This document shows positions 14,276 to 23,884 of a stretch of DNA of 64,000 nt, piece by piece. Position 1 is the stretch's first letter. Each line of letters starts with the position of its first letter. Under the pieces are notes generated by a model. That model was not told where the DNA came from, did not search any database, and saw only the letters and a list, made by a program, of their open reading frames with translations. Source of the DNA: Microbacterium enclense. Lineage in GTDB: Bacteria > Actinomycetota > Actinomycetes > Actinomycetales > Microbacteriaceae. Location: positions 1-64,000 of the forward strand of contig NZ_KQ758477.1 of assembly GCF_001456955.1 (NCBI RefSeq). Reading direction: 5' to 3'. The translations under genes were made by a program, and so were the position numbers.

Positions 14276-15849
14276 ATCCACCCGCAGCCGAGCCATGCGC
14301 CGTGTGGGACGTCGTTTGCTGGTCATCCGCCGGCATTGGCGACATCGTCTCTCAGGCCTCGAACGACGCCCTACAGCAGTTCGTGAACAACATCTTGGAG
14401 GGATACGGCAAAGCCATCGTCTCCCTCGGCACCCTCTGGGTGAACGTCCCCTCCCCGGTGACCGTGGTCGACCGGGGAGGCGGCGTTAACGGCGGAGGTA
14501 CCCCGCCGCTGCCGGGCGCTTTCGAGACGATCCTTGGCTACGTGACCTGGGTCGCTGCGGGCCTCGCCGTCATGTCGCTCATCATCGCCGGCGTCATGAT
14601 GAGCGTCCGTCGCCGCCACGGCGACGGCGAGGCGCACATGGGACGCATCGGCGTCATCATCTTCGCCGTCTTCCTGCTCTCTGCAGCCTCCGCACTGGTC
14701 ACCGGGTTCCTCCCGTTGGCGATGCACCTCAACGAGTCCTCGAGCGTGGTCGGCTGGGTGCAAGGTCAGCTCGAGTGGTACGCCGGCGGCCTCGCAATCC
14801 TCTCGATCCTCGTCGCCGCCGGCCGCATGGTGTGGACCCAGCGCGCCGGTGAGCTGCGCACCCTCGCCCGCTCCGTGCTGACGCTGATCGCTGTCGCCGG
14901 GGCCGGGCTCGTCGTCATCCGCCTCGCCACGCAAGCGGGTGATGCCTTCTCCATCTGGATTCTCAACAACTCCACCAACTGCGACGTCACCAACGGTGAG
15001 AGCAACTGCTTCGGCACGAACGTCTTCGCGATGATCAACCTCACCGCGACCTCGCCCATCGGCCTCATCGGCCTGTTCTTCCTCGGCATGCTCGCGGTGC
15101 TGATGACCTACGTGCAGATCGCTCTGATGATCTTCCGCGGCGCGATGCTCGTTGTCCTCGCCGGCATCTTCCCGATCGCCGCGGCCGCGACGAACACCGA
15201 AATCGGACAGCAGTGGTTCAAGAAGGCGATGGCGTGGACGCTCGCTTTCATCCTCTACAAGCCCGCCGCCGCGATCGTCTACGCGATCGCGTTCCGCATG
15301 ACCGGAACCGACCTGTTCAAATCGGACGGCACCGGGCTTTTCCAGATCGTCACGGGCCTCGCGCTGATGCTGATTGCCCTTGTGGCACTGCCTGCGCTGA
15401 TGCGCTTCCTCGTCCCGGCCGTCTCCTCGGTCGGCGGCGGCGGGGGAGGCGCTGGCCTGCTCCTGGGTGGCGCCGCTATCGGGGGCGCTGGCGAGATTGC
15501 GAGCGGTGCAATCCGTTCGCGTGGCGGCGCGGACGGCGGCGGCTCCGGCGGTGGAGGCGGCGGCTTCGGCTCCGCACCGAGCGGCAGCAACGCCGCTGCG
15601 GGCGGCAGGGGCGCAGCAGCCGCGACGCCTGCGGCGCCCGTCCCCGTGGGGGCGGGAGTCGGCGCTGGCGCAGCCTCGGGCGGCGCCGCGGCCGGGGGAG
15701 GCGCAGCAGCGGGCGGAGGCGCAGCAGCCGCCGGCGCCGGGCCGGTCGGGGTGGGCCTCATGGTCGCCACCAAGGCCGCTGAGGGCGCGAAGAACGCAGC
15801 AGGCGCGGTCAAGGCCGCCACGGATGACGCGACGGGAAGCGGGAACTGA
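14272..15849 (+). CDS. polytopic VirB6/TrbL-like membrane protein
   Basis: 525 residues. The start at 14272 overlaps the preceding stop; 14164 was rejected because it lies inside that gene. Several transmembrane segments span about 90-390 (LGYVTWVAAGLAVMSLIIAGVMM, IIFAVFLLSAASALVTGFL, LMTYVQIALMIFRGAMLVVLAGIFPIAAAA, ALMLIALVALPALMRFL). Residues ~400-525 are a Gly/Ala-rich low-complexity tail. This is the usual form of the inner-membrane channel protein in actinobacterial conjugation systems. Confidence 0.8.
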   Translation: MNPPAAEPCAVWDVVCWSSAGIGDIVSQASNDALQQFVNNILEGYGKAIVSLGTLWVNVPSPVTVVDRGGGVNGGGTPPLPGAFETILGYVTWVAAGLAVMSLIIAGVMMSVRRRHGDGEAHMGRIGVIIFAVFLLSAASALVTGFLPLAMHLNESSSVVGWVQGQLEWYAGGLAILSILVAAGRMVWTQRAGELRTLARSVLTLIAVAGAGLVVIRLATQAGDAFSIWILNNSTNCDVTNGESNCFGTNVFAMINLTATSPIGLIGLFFLGMLAVLMTYVQIALMIFRGAMLVVLAGIFPIAAAATNTEIGQQWFKKAMAWTLAFILYKPAAAIVYAIAFRMTGTDLFKSDGTGLFQIVTGLALMLIALVALPALMRFLVPAVSSVGGGGGGAGLLLGGAAIGGAGEIASGAIRSRGGADGGGSGGGGGGFGSAPSGSNAAAGGRGAAAATPAAPVPVGAGVGAGAASGGAAAGGGAAAGGGAAAAGAGPVGVGLMVATKAAEGAKNAAGAVKAATDDATGSGN

Positions 15850-17366
15850 TGACCACCACAACGCCTACGCGCAGCGCTGAGGCGCCGCGCACATACGGCA
15901 ACTGGCGCCGCCCGCAGACCGCGGGACTCGGCGGCCTCGGGCAGCTCGCCACCGGCGTGCTGTTCGTCGGCATCCTCTCCTCAATCATCGCGTCGATGTT
16001 CTCCGGCCTCGGCGCCGCGCTCGTCACCGCGGGGATCTTCGGCGGGATCTTGCTGACGGTTTCGGTGAAAGACAAGCACGGGCAGAGCGCCCTCGGAAGG
16101 ACGGTGAATCGCGTGAACTGGATGCGCACGAAGGCCAAGGGAGCGAACGTTTACCGCTCTGGTCCTACGGGACGAGCGAAGTGGGGGACCTTCCAACTCC
16201 CGGGCCTTGCTGCGGCGTCGCAGCTGACCGAGCACGAGGACTCGCACGGCCGCAAGTTCGCGCTCGTGCACGTCCCGTCGACCAAGCACTACACCGTCGT
16301 GATCGCCACCGAGCCGGACGGCGCCGCGCTGGTCGACCAGGAACAGGTCAACAACCAGGTCGCGGAGTACGGCATTTGGCTCGCCAATCTCGGGGACGAG
16401 CCCGGCATCGAGGCCGCCTCCGTGACCGTCGAGACGGCGCCCGATACCGGCACGCGCCTGCGCTCGGAGGTGGAAGGGTCGATGGACCCTGACGCGCCGG
16501 AGTTTGCGCGAGCGATGCTGTCGGAAGTGGTGGAGAGCTACCCGGTCGGATCGGCCACGATCCGCGCGTACATCGCAGTGACGTTCTCGTCGCTGTCTCG
16601 CATCGGCGGGAAGCGCCGTAACGCGAAAGAGGTCGCCGCTGACCTCGCCGCGCGTCTGCCGGGGCTGACGTCCAGCCTGGCGGCGACCGGCGCGGGAGCT
16701 GCACGCCCGCTGGGTGCGCAGGAGCTGTGCGAAGTCGTGCGGATCGCTTACGACCCCGCTGCGGCCGTCCTGATTGACGAGGCGCGCGCCGCCGGTGACG
16801 TGCCGGAGCTGTCCTGGACGGACGTCGGCCCCGCCGCGGCGGAGGGTCGATGGGACTCGTACCGTCACGACGGTGCGGTGTCGACGTCGTGGACCATGAC
16901 GTCGCCGCCGCGTGGAGTCGTGCAGTCGGGCATCCTGGCTCGCCTGCTCGCCCCGCACCGTGACGTCGCCCGCAAGCGCGTCACGCTGCTCTACCGTCCG
17001 ATCGACCCGGCTCGCGCTGCGGCGATCGTGGAGGCGGACCTGAACGCCGCGCAGTTCAACAGCTCGGCGTCGACCAAGCCCACCGCCCGCTCAACGCTCT
17101 CCACCCGCTCCGCTCAAGCGACGGCGGCTGAAGAGGCATCCGGCGCGGGCCTGCTCAACTTCGGTCTGATCGTCACCGCGACCACGACCGATGCCGCGCA
17201 CGAGGCGGACGCCCGCGCGGCGATCGACTCGCTCACCGCCGCGGCGCGTCTGCGCGTGCGGCCGGCCTTCGGATCGCAAGACACCGTTTTCGCTGCGGGT
17301 CTTCCGCTGGGGCTCGTGCTCCCGCGGCACCTGCGCCTGCCTACCGAAGTGAGGGAGTCCCTGTGA
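15849..17366 (+). CDS. SCO6880 family conjugation protein
   Basis: 505 residues: two close transmembrane helices at about 30-70 (LATGVLFVGILSSIIASMFSGLGAALVTAGIFGGILLTVSV), then a soluble cytoplasmic domain with GTFQLPGLAAASQL, KHYTVVIATEPDGAALVDQEQVNNQVAEYGIWLANLG and a C-terminal NFGLIVTATTTDAAHEADARAAIDSLTAAARLRVRPAFGSQD. These are hallmarks of the SCO6880 family, which precedes the VirB4-like ATPase in Streptomyces-type integrative elements and plasmids. Start and stop overlap its neighbours. Confidence 0.88.
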   Translation: MTTTTPTRSAEAPRTYGNWRRPQTAGLGGLGQLATGVLFVGILSSIIASMFSGLGAALVTAGIFGGILLTVSVKDKHGQSALGRTVNRVNWMRTKAKGANVYRSGPTGRAKWGTFQLPGLAAASQLTEHEDSHGRKFALVHVPSTKHYTVVIATEPDGAALVDQEQVNNQVAEYGIWLANLGDEPGIEAASVTVETAPDTGTRLRSEVEGSMDPDAPEFARAMLSEVVESYPVGSATIRAYIAVTFSSLSRIGGKRRNAKEVAADLAARLPGLTSSLAATGAGAARPLGAQELCEVVRIAYDPAAAVLIDEARAAGDVPELSWTDVGPAAAEGRWDSYRHDGAVSTSWTMTSPPRGVVQSGILARLLAPHRDVARKRVTLLYRPIDPARAAAIVEADLNAAQFNSSASTKPTARSTLSTRSAQATAAEEASGAGLLNFGLIVTATTTDAAHEADARAAIDSLTAAARLRVRPAFGSQDTVFAAGLPLGLVLPRHLRLPTEVRESL

Positions 17367-19345
17367 GCATGCTCACCCGTCTGTTCTCGTCCAACAGTGA
17401 CGACGACCTCGAGCCCGAAGAGGACGCCCTGCCTGACGGTGCGGCCACCGCGGCGCACGGCCACACCGCGGGGGAGGAGCTGTCAGCTGACGGGCTGCCT
17501 ACCGGTGCGGTGTCGTCCGCGACGCCGGCCACGCTCGACTCGGAGGCGCCTTCGCGGCGAGCTGGGCGTGCGCAGAGCGACGTGCCGGCGCTCGACGTCG
17601 CGGCACGCCCCTCACTGTCACGGGCGACGCCCGCCCGCACGCGCACTCGGCGTCGGCAGGGCAAGCGTGTGGCAATCCCTCACGGCGGGAAGAAGGAGAA
17701 GCAGGGGACGGCGCTGCGTCGGCCGATGCGTCCGAGCATCCGCGGCTGGATCGGCCGCGGCGGCGGCGAGGCCGTCAACGTGACCGCGGCCGACGAGTTC
17801 CGCGGCACGACCGTTCAGGTGTGCGGGCTCTACCCGTTCTCGGTCGGCACCGGAACGCCGATGATCGGTGTTCCCCTGGGGAAGAACCTCTCCACGGGTG
17901 CGTCGGTGTGCTGCGACCCGATCAGCTGGTTCCAGCGCGCGCAGCTCATCTCGAACCCGTCAATGTTCGTTCTCGGCAAGCCCGGCCTGGGCAAGTCGTC
18001 GCTGACGCGCCGCATGGCCGCGGGCCTGGCCGGCTACGGGACGATCCCGCTGGTGCTGGGCGATTTGAAGCCCGACTACGTGGACCTGATTCAGGCCCTC
18101 GACGGCCAGGTGATCCCCCTGGGCCGTGGCCGCGGCTACCTCAACATCCTCGACCCCGGCGAGGCGTCGGAGGCCGCGCAGCGGCTCCGTGACGAGGCCG
18201 CTCGCGCGCTCGAGCGCGCCGACGAGCTCGCGCACGAGGTGAACGCCGCCGACCCCTCCGAAGACACCGACGAGCGGGCTGCGGAGGTCGGGAAGCTGCG
18301 CAAGCACGCCGCGAAGGTGCAGCGCCTCGCGCACCAGGTTCTCGCGGACGCGCACGGCCGCCGGCACACGATGATCGCCGCCCTCTTGACGATCCTCCGC
18401 TCGCAGCCTCCGACCGACCGTGAAGAGACGATCATTGACCGGGCGCTGAAGTACCTGGACGAGCACCACGAGGGCATCCCCGTTCTCGCGGACCTCCTGC
18501 GCGTCATCCAGGAAGCCCCCGACGAGATTCGACAGGTCGCCCTCGACCGTGGCGACATCGCCCGTTACAAAGCGATCACGGAGGACCTCGAAGCGTCCCT
18601 CATCGGTCTGACGACCGGTGGACGTCTGGGCGAGGTGTTCTCGCAGCAGACGACCACTCCCATGCGACGGGACCGCCCCGTGGTCTACGACGTGTCCTCG
18701 ATTGACGACTCTGAGGGTGACCTGCAAGCGGCGATCCTGCTCGCCTGTTGGTCGGCCGGGTTCGGCACCGTCAACGTCGCCGCCGCCCTCGCGGACGCGA
18801 AGCTCGAACCTCGCCGGCACTACTTCGTGATCCTGGACGAGCTGTGGCGGGCCCTGCGCGCCGGCCGCGGCATGGTCGATCGCGTCGACGCCCTCACCCG
18901 CCTGAACCGTGCCCGCGGCGTCGGCCTGGCGATGATCTCGCACACGATGAGCGACCTCCTGGCGCTGGCAACGGCGGAGGATCAGATGAAGGCGAAGGGC
19001 TTCGTGGAACGCTCCGGCATGGTGATCTGCGGCGGCCTCCCCGGCGCGGAAATGCCGCTGCTGACCTCCGCGGTGCCGATGTCGATTGCGGAACAGGGGA
19101 TGCTCACCAGCTGGCAGGACCCGCCCGCCTGGGACGCGGTATCAGGCCACGAGTCCGAGCCTCCCGGCCGCGGCCGCTTCCTCATCAAGGTTGGTGGTCG
19201 CCCGGGTATCCCCGTGCGCGTCGAGCTGACCGCGGCGGAGAAGGACGTCAACGACACCAACAAGCTCTGGCACGCGACCTCGCGCGCCGGTCGCGCGGCT
19301 GCGCCGCTGCCCACCGATCCGGTGAACGTCGAGATTCTGCCGTGA
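17363..19345 (+). CDS. VirB4/TraC-like conjugation ATPase
   Basis: 660 residues. A disordered N-terminus (to ~110) is followed by a domain with GTTVQVCGLYPFSVGTGTPMIGVPLG, Walker A FVLGKPGLGKSSLTRR at about 201-214 and Walker B HYFVILDELWRALRAGRG at about 486-500, and then HTMSDLLAL and SGMVICGGLPGAEM. It lacks the long N-terminal VirB4 domain, which the separate SCO6880 protein may supply. It powers assembly or transfer in the type IV machine. Confidence 0.88.
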   Translation: MSMLTRLFSSNSDDDLEPEEDALPDGAATAAHGHTAGEELSADGLPTGAVSSATPATLDSEAPSRRAGRAQSDVPALDVAARPSLSRATPARTRTRRRQGKRVAIPHGGKKEKQGTALRRPMRPSIRGWIGRGGGEAVNVTAADEFRGTTVQVCGLYPFSVGTGTPMIGVPLGKNLSTGASVCCDPISWFQRAQLISNPSMFVLGKPGLGKSSLTRRMAAGLAGYGTIPLVLGDLKPDYVDLIQALDGQVIPLGRGRGYLNILDPGEASEAAQRLRDEAARALERADELAHEVNAADPSEDTDERAAEVGKLRKHAAKVQRLAHQVLADAHGRRHTMIAALLTILRSQPPTDREETIIDRALKYLDEHHEGIPVLADLLRVIQEAPDEIRQVALDRGDIARYKAITEDLEASLIGLTTGGRLGEVFSQQTTTPMRRDRPVVYDVSSIDDSEGDLQAAILLACWSAGFGTVNVAAALADAKLEPRRHYFVILDELWRALRAGRGMVDRVDALTRLNRARGVGLAMISHTMSDLLALATAEDQMKAKGFVERSGMVICGGLPGAEMPLLTSAVPMSIAEQGMLTSWQDPPAWDAVSGHESEPPGRGRFLIKVGGRPGIPVRVELTAAEKDVNDTNKLWHATSRAGRAAAPLPTDPVNVEILP

Positions 19346-19400
19346 GCCTCGTCGCCGCACACACGCACGCACTCGCCCCGATCAGAACGGAGGAATACCC

Positions 19401-21278
19401 ATGAGCGTCACCGCCAACAACCGCCGTCGTGAGCCGGGGAAGGCAGGCAACGATGCCCTGATGCTCGGCGGTGCCCTCGCGGCGATCGCCGTTGTCGGCA
19501 TCGTGTGGGTGTCCGTCGCTGTCGGCTCCCAAATGGACGGGGTCAACGAGGGTCTGTCGAAGGACCCCTTTGAAATCATCGGCGGACTGGCGAGGGGCAC
19601 CGTCACCTGGTCGACGTCCGCGACGGCAATCGCTCTTTCCGCGGTCGGGCTCATCCTCACGGTCGCTCTGTGGTTCCTGTACCTCAAAGCGGCCGGACGC
19701 AAGCGACGCGCGAACGTCGATCACGCAGCGCGCTACATGGCGACGGAACGGGACCTGGCGCCGATGCTTGCGAAGGAGGCGATGAAGAAGTCCAAGCGGC
19801 TCGGGGTGGAGGGCTCGCCCGGCGTGCCGGTGGGGCGTCTCGTCTCGACCGGGAAGATGGTCTACGCCTCGTTTGAGGACATGATTACCGTCGTCGCCGG
19901 CCCCCGCGTGGGCAAGTCGACCTCGCTCGTCATCCCGGCGATCATCGCCGCCCCGGGTGCCGTGGTCACGACCTCGAACAAGCGCGACGTGCTCGACGCG
20001 ACCCGCGACGTGCGGAAGAAGGACGGCCCGGTGTGGGTGTTCGATCCGCAGCGTGTGGCCCGTGAGGACGCGACGTGGTGGTGGAACCCGCTGTCGTATG
20101 TCACCGACGACACCCGCGCGGCGAAGCTCGCGCAGTATTTCGCGTCCGGCTCCCGGGCGACGGATGCCAAGACGGATGCGTTCTTCGACGGCGCCGGTCA
20201 GAACCTCCTTGCTGGGATGCTGCTCGCGGCCGCGGTGGGCCGGCGCCCGATCGCACAGGTGTTCTCGTGGCTGACCGACTCCACCGATGAGGAACCGGTG
20301 CGGCTGCTGCGCGAGGGCGGTTACCCGATGATCGGTGACGCGGTACTCGGCATCATCCAGTCCACCGACAAGCTGCGCGGATCGGTCTACTCGACGGGGC
20401 AGGAAATGGCCGCGTGCTTGAAGAACACGCAGGTCGCTGACTGGGTGAACCCGCGCGGAGCTGACGACCCGCGCCCGCAGTTCGATGCCGCCGAGTTCGT
20501 GCGCGGCCGCGGCACTCTGTACTCGCTGTCCAAGGAGGGCGCCGGCACCGCCGGCCCTCTCGTCACCGCTCTCACCGCCGCCACCCTCGAGGCGGCAACC
20601 GACCTCGCAGACACCTCGCCCGGTGGCCGGCTGCGCACCCCGCTGGTGGGCATCCTGGACGAGGCTGCCAACGTGTGCCGGTGGCGGGATCTGCCCGACC
20701 TGTACTCGCACTTCGGCTCGCGCGGCATCCCGATCATGTCGGTGTTCCAGTCCTGGTCGCAGGGCGTGGCCGTATTCGGCCGCGAAGGCATGCTCAAGCT
20801 GTGGAGCGCGTCGAATGCGTTCCTGTACCTCGGCAGCGTCAAAGAGAACGACTTCCTGCAGAACGTCTCCGAGCTGGTCGGGGACTACGACCGGGAGACG
20901 ACCTCGGCCAGCTACAACAAGGGCGTTCGGTCGACGTCGACGGCGCTCAAGCGTGAGCGCATCCTGACCGTCGATGAGCTGGGCGCGATGCCCCGCGGCC
21001 GCGCGGTCATGCTCTCCACCGGCGCCAGGGCGGCGCTGCTGCGCACCGTCCCCTGGTACGAGGGCACGAAGGATCAGGTGGCGGCGATCGAAGCGTCTAT
21101 CGCCGCGCACGACCCCGCGATCGCCCCCGCGGCGTCGGCGCCGGTGTCGCCTGTCGACCTCGCGCCTGCACCGGCACCGGTCGCGGCAGCGGCGCCGGCG
21201 GCGCCGCCGATCGACCTAGCCTCCTCAATGCAGGCCCTGATGGAACGCAAGGACGCGAAGGACCGCTCTGATGGATGA
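19401..21278 (+). CDS. VirD4/TraG-like type IV coupling protein
   Basis: 625 residues. Two transmembrane helices (about 18-40 and 73-94) are followed by Walker A VVAGPRVGKSTSLVIPAI at about 162-178, FDPQRVAREDATWWWNPL and Walker B PLVGILDEAANVCRW near 414. A TraM-recognition-like C-terminal segment follows (DFLQNVSELVGDYDRE), and an Ala/Pro-rich tail. It links the relaxosome to the channel and pumps DNA. GGAGGAATACCC precedes the ATG. The last codons overlap the DUF4913 gene. Confidence 0.92.
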   Translation: MSVTANNRRREPGKAGNDALMLGGALAAIAVVGIVWVSVAVGSQMDGVNEGLSKDPFEIIGGLARGTVTWSTSATAIALSAVGLILTVALWFLYLKAAGRKRRANVDHAARYMATERDLAPMLAKEAMKKSKRLGVEGSPGVPVGRLVSTGKMVYASFEDMITVVAGPRVGKSTSLVIPAIIAAPGAVVTTSNKRDVLDATRDVRKKDGPVWVFDPQRVAREDATWWWNPLSYVTDDTRAAKLAQYFASGSRATDAKTDAFFDGAGQNLLAGMLLAAAVGRRPIAQVFSWLTDSTDEEPVRLLREGGYPMIGDAVLGIIQSTDKLRGSVYSTGQEMAACLKNTQVADWVNPRGADDPRPQFDAAEFVRGRGTLYSLSKEGAGTAGPLVTALTAATLEAATDLADTSPGGRLRTPLVGILDEAANVCRWRDLPDLYSHFGSRGIPIMSVFQSWSQGVAVFGREGMLKLWSASNAFLYLGSVKENDFLQNVSELVGDYDRETTSASYNKGVRSTSTALKRERILTVDELGAMPRGRAVMLSTGARAALLRTVPWYEGTKDQVAAIEASIAAHDPAIAPAASAPVSPVDLAPAPAPVAAAAPAAPPIDLASSMQALMERKDAKDRSDG

Positions 21279-21948
21279 CGTCGACCCGCTCGACTCTGAC
21301 GAGTTCGACGCCGCGACGCCGGCACAGGGGGGCTCTCCGGCAACGGGGAGCCCCTTTGGGATCGCGGACGGCATGGGGTCGGCGGTAGAGAACGCCCTGG
21401 GTGCCCTGGACGTCGACGCGCTGGTAGCCGACGCCGCGACGGCCGTCGTCACGAAGCTCGTGAACAACCTGGCGAAGGAAGCGCTCAGCGCCGCCCTGCC
21501 ACCCGCACGCCTCGAACAGCTCCAAGAACGCACTGCCACCGCTGTTGAGCGCGCAGTCAAGCCCTCGCCTCCGAGCGAGGACGCGACGACGGCGGACGAG
21601 ACGGTCTACGGCTCGGTAGACGAGTGGTTGCGCAAATACTGGCGGTTCACCTACCGGCGGCGCGTGTCGGCCAAGGGCAGCGGGACGGGACGGTGGAAAG
21701 CCGAATGGTGGAACACCGACGAGGCCGTGCAGCGTCTTGAAACGCTGTGGCGCGGGTGGGAGGCAGCCCGCCTCGATCCGGGCCTGGGCACAAGCGCCTG
21801 GTGGATCAACCACGCCGCCCCGCACATGACGGCGCTGCTCGCCGTCGACGGCCCGTTCGCGGACTCGAGGGACGAGAACCAGGTCGGAGAACCCCTACCG
21901 TACGAGCGGCCTCCGGAACATCTGTTTCCGCCCGACAAGCAGCCGTAG
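21271..21948 (+). CDS. DUF4913 domain-containing protein
   Basis: 225 residues. An acidic N-terminus and a helical region precede the DUF4913 signature: YWRFTYRRRV, then RWKAEWWNTDEAVQRLETLWRGWEAARLDPGLGTSAWWINHAAPHMTALL. The family is a frequent last gene of actinobacterial conjugation operons; its function is unknown. It overlaps the coupling-protein gene by 8 bp, so it is probably made with it. Confidence 0.85.
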   Translation: MDDVDPLDSDEFDAATPAQGGSPATGSPFGIADGMGSAVENALGALDVDALVADAATAVVTKLVNNLAKEALSAALPPARLEQLQERTATAVERAVKPSPPSEDATTADETVYGSVDEWLRKYWRFTYRRRVSAKGSGTGRWKAEWWNTDEAVQRLETLWRGWEAARLDPGLGTSAWWINHAAPHMTALLAVDGPFADSRDENQVGEPLPYERPPEHLFPPDKQP

Positions 21949-22146
21949 TTCGTCCTTGACGGGTTTTTACCGGCCAATCAGGTCACGAAACCGTTCTTTC
22001 TTGGGAGCGGCCCCGAGCCGTCTGCACGGCGGATGAGCGTGTTCCCCATGCAGCTACCCCTGCGCTCGGCGGGAGCTCGCCTGTGGCGGCGCTGTACCTT
22101 ATGATTCGCCGATCACATTACTTCCCACATCGCCACCACGACGCGA

Positions 22147-22965
22147 CTAGGGCTTCGGATCGTGCTTCGTGATCAGATTCTGAATGATCTCGTCGACGGA
22201 ATCCTTCGCAGTTTCTTGTGCTGCCTTGTATGCAGGCGGGAGGCGGTACGTCTTCGTGAGTCGGTAGACGTTACGACGCACTCGTCGCCGCGTGACGAGG
22301 TCCATGGACTGCTCCTGAACGCGGGTCGTGATGACTCCGTGTTCGGCGAGTTCGGCGAGGCCTCTCTTACGGCTTGACCGCGAGATGCCGAAGGAGTTCT
22401 CAAAAAATTGGGTGGCAATGAAGAACTCGTGCTCGTCAGTTCGGGTGAGAGCCAACGCACATAGATACATAGCCACCCCCGCCCCCGAAAGCTTGGCCAC
22501 AAGTCCCTCCGTCCAGAACGCTCTGGGTACGGGTATGTACGGCTCGACTCCGTACGGTGCGGTGTAAGGAGTGGGCCCCCCGTCGGTAGTAAACGGAGCT
22601 GATTCGTTACGAAGAATGATTTCCGTCCGGGGGCCTTTGCTGTGCAACTGGATTACACCGCGATCATCGAGTTCGTGCAAGCAGTCCCGCACGGCACGTG
22701 CGCCCTCGCCATGTGGATCGTCGCGGCCAAGCAACTCCGCCCAATACGCGGCGACCCTACTCGTTGAGTAGGGCTGCCGCGCGTTTACCCAGATGAGCGT
22801 CATGAGCAGGGTGATGCGGAGGGCGCCGCCCTTCCCGCCCACGTCCTCGCGGGTCCTAAGCAACTGAGCGAGCGGCGTCGGCGCTTCAGACGTCTCCCGT
22901 TCCACAAAAGAACGACGAAGCGGGCATGCATCGCGGCGAACCGTATGAGCGAGCGCGGTGTCCAT
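22147..22965 (-). CDS. two-winged-helix protein, candidate replication initiator
   Basis: 272 residues. There are two winged-helix-like parts: residues ~40-110 (RITLLMTLIWVNARQPYSTSRVAAYWAELLGRD, VRDCLHELDDRGVIQLHSKG) and ~150-240 (AGVAMYLCALALTRTDEHEFFIATQFFENSFGISRSSRKRGLAELAEHGVITTRVQEQ). The tandem winged-helix layout and three 23-bp iterons upstream (23052-23103) fit an iteron-type plasmid Rep, though a regulator is possible. The start at 22965 has GGAGG upstream. No close family is recognised by eye. Confidence 0.5.
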   Translation of the reverse strand: MDTALAHTVRRDACPLRRSFVERETSEAPTPLAQLLRTREDVGGKGGALRITLLMTLIWVNARQPYSTSRVAAYWAELLGRDDPHGEGARAVRDCLHELDDRGVIQLHSKGPRTEIILRNESAPFTTDGGPTPYTAPYGVEPYIPVPRAFWTEGLVAKLSGAGVAMYLCALALTRTDEHEFFIATQFFENSFGISRSSRKRGLAELAEHGVITTRVQEQSMDLVTRRRVRRNVYRLTKTYRLPPAYKAAQETAKDSVDEIIQNLITKHDPKP

Positions 22966-23051
22966 GTTGAGCCTCCAATTGCCCAAAAGGCCAGGACGGA
23001 CGCTAGACTGGCCGGAGTACTGATGAGAGCTGATGTGGAGCACCTCTATAG

Positions 23052-23103
23052 GGGTTCCGTTAGGGCAAGCATAAGGGTTCTAGTAGGGCAATTGCAAGGG
23101 TTC
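23052..23103. repeat. iterons with 23-bp period, candidate origin
   Basis: GGGTTC occurs at 23052, 23075 and 23098, and TAGGGCA-type blocks at about 23061 and 23084: exactly 23 bp apart. The unit is roughly AGGGTTC-x(3-4)-GTAGGGCAA-x(5). The array is about 90-140 bp upstream of the two-winged-helix gene, and its spacing of about two helical turns suits repeated binding of an initiator. Confidence 0.6.
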
Positions 23104-23273
23104 AGCAAATCCAGATTTGCACGAAGTGCGCCTTGGGCGCTAGTATCGCACCGGCGGAGTATCCGCGCTCGCGTCCGTGCTTAAGTCAGCTTTCAAACCT
23201 GATCTCGATAACGGTATATGTGTGGTCAAGCCTGAGCAACCGAGAGGCCTTAGGTTCACGCGAAGGGCGTAGC

Positions 23274-23315
23274 AGACCGGTCTCGGGGGGTCCAAACCTC
23301 CGGGGCCGGTCTTTC
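23274..23315 (+). terminator. hairpin terminator
   Basis: AGACCGG pairs with CCGGTCT around an inner GGGG...CCTCCGGGG stem, followed by TTTCGTT. The rest of 22966-23432 holds the iterons and no convincing gene. Confidence 0.4.
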
Positions 23316-23432
23316 GTTGCTTGTGGGGGAGCGGTGCGCCTGCCTCAGCAGCCTGTCGTGGCCCCAGACTAGGGGTACGACCTGTAGCACGCCTCCGTCG
23401 ACTGCCCACGCCTCGCTCACACGCGCTGAAAC

Positions 23433-23624
23433 TCAGCGCTGCGAACGGTTCAGGCGACCCACTAGCCACGGGAAGACGACGACGGTACTCAGTAGGAACG
23501 CTAGACCCACACCTTCCGCGGCCTGCTGGCCCACGACCGCGAAGGTCGCGAAAGTGGCAGCAACGCCCGCCGCGGCGTAGATGAGTACGCCTCGGAGGCC
23601 GCTCATGACAGGTCGCTTATGCAT
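23433..23624 (-). CDS. small membrane protein
   Basis: 63 residues with two hydrophobic helices (GLRGVLIYAAAGVAATFATFAVVG and GVGLAFLLSTVVVFPWLVGRL) and a basic end. An upstream in-frame start at 23657 is possible; no clear ribosome site is seen. No family is recognised. Confidence 0.35.
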   Translation of the reverse strand: MHKRPVMSGLRGVLIYAAAGVAATFATFAVVGQQAAEGVGLAFLLSTVVVFPWLVGRLNRSQR

Positions 23625-23884
23625 GGGATCGATCTTGCCACGCAGTGCGCACGCCAAGACGTCGGCCCGACGAGGTGCTGGACGGGCGCGCCGTCGGCAC
23701 GGTCCGCGCCGCCTGACCTGGGTGAGAGCACGCGAGCGGCGAGAGCGATCGATCGCTCAGCTTTCGGGTACGAGTGAATTGACATAACGTCGATTATCAG
23801 CATGTCTGCATGCAGTACATCGATCACTGCCGCTTCCGGGATGACGCGGACTTCCGGGCCACACTCCAAAGTGCGTGCGGTGGT

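Noticed and set aside
19248..21110. 620-codon open frame on the minus strand opposite the coupling-protein gene
   Set aside because: It is the antisense shadow of a clear VirD4-like gene; high GC leaves long antisense frames. No family motif.
23274..23315. Possible tRNA 3' half (stem with GGTCCAAACC-like loop)
   Set aside because: No anticodon arm, D-arm or CCA-like end fits; it is better explained as a hairpin terminator.
23603..23869. 88-codon minus-strand frame
   Set aside because: No ribosome site, overlaps the small membrane protein, and composition is not coding-like.
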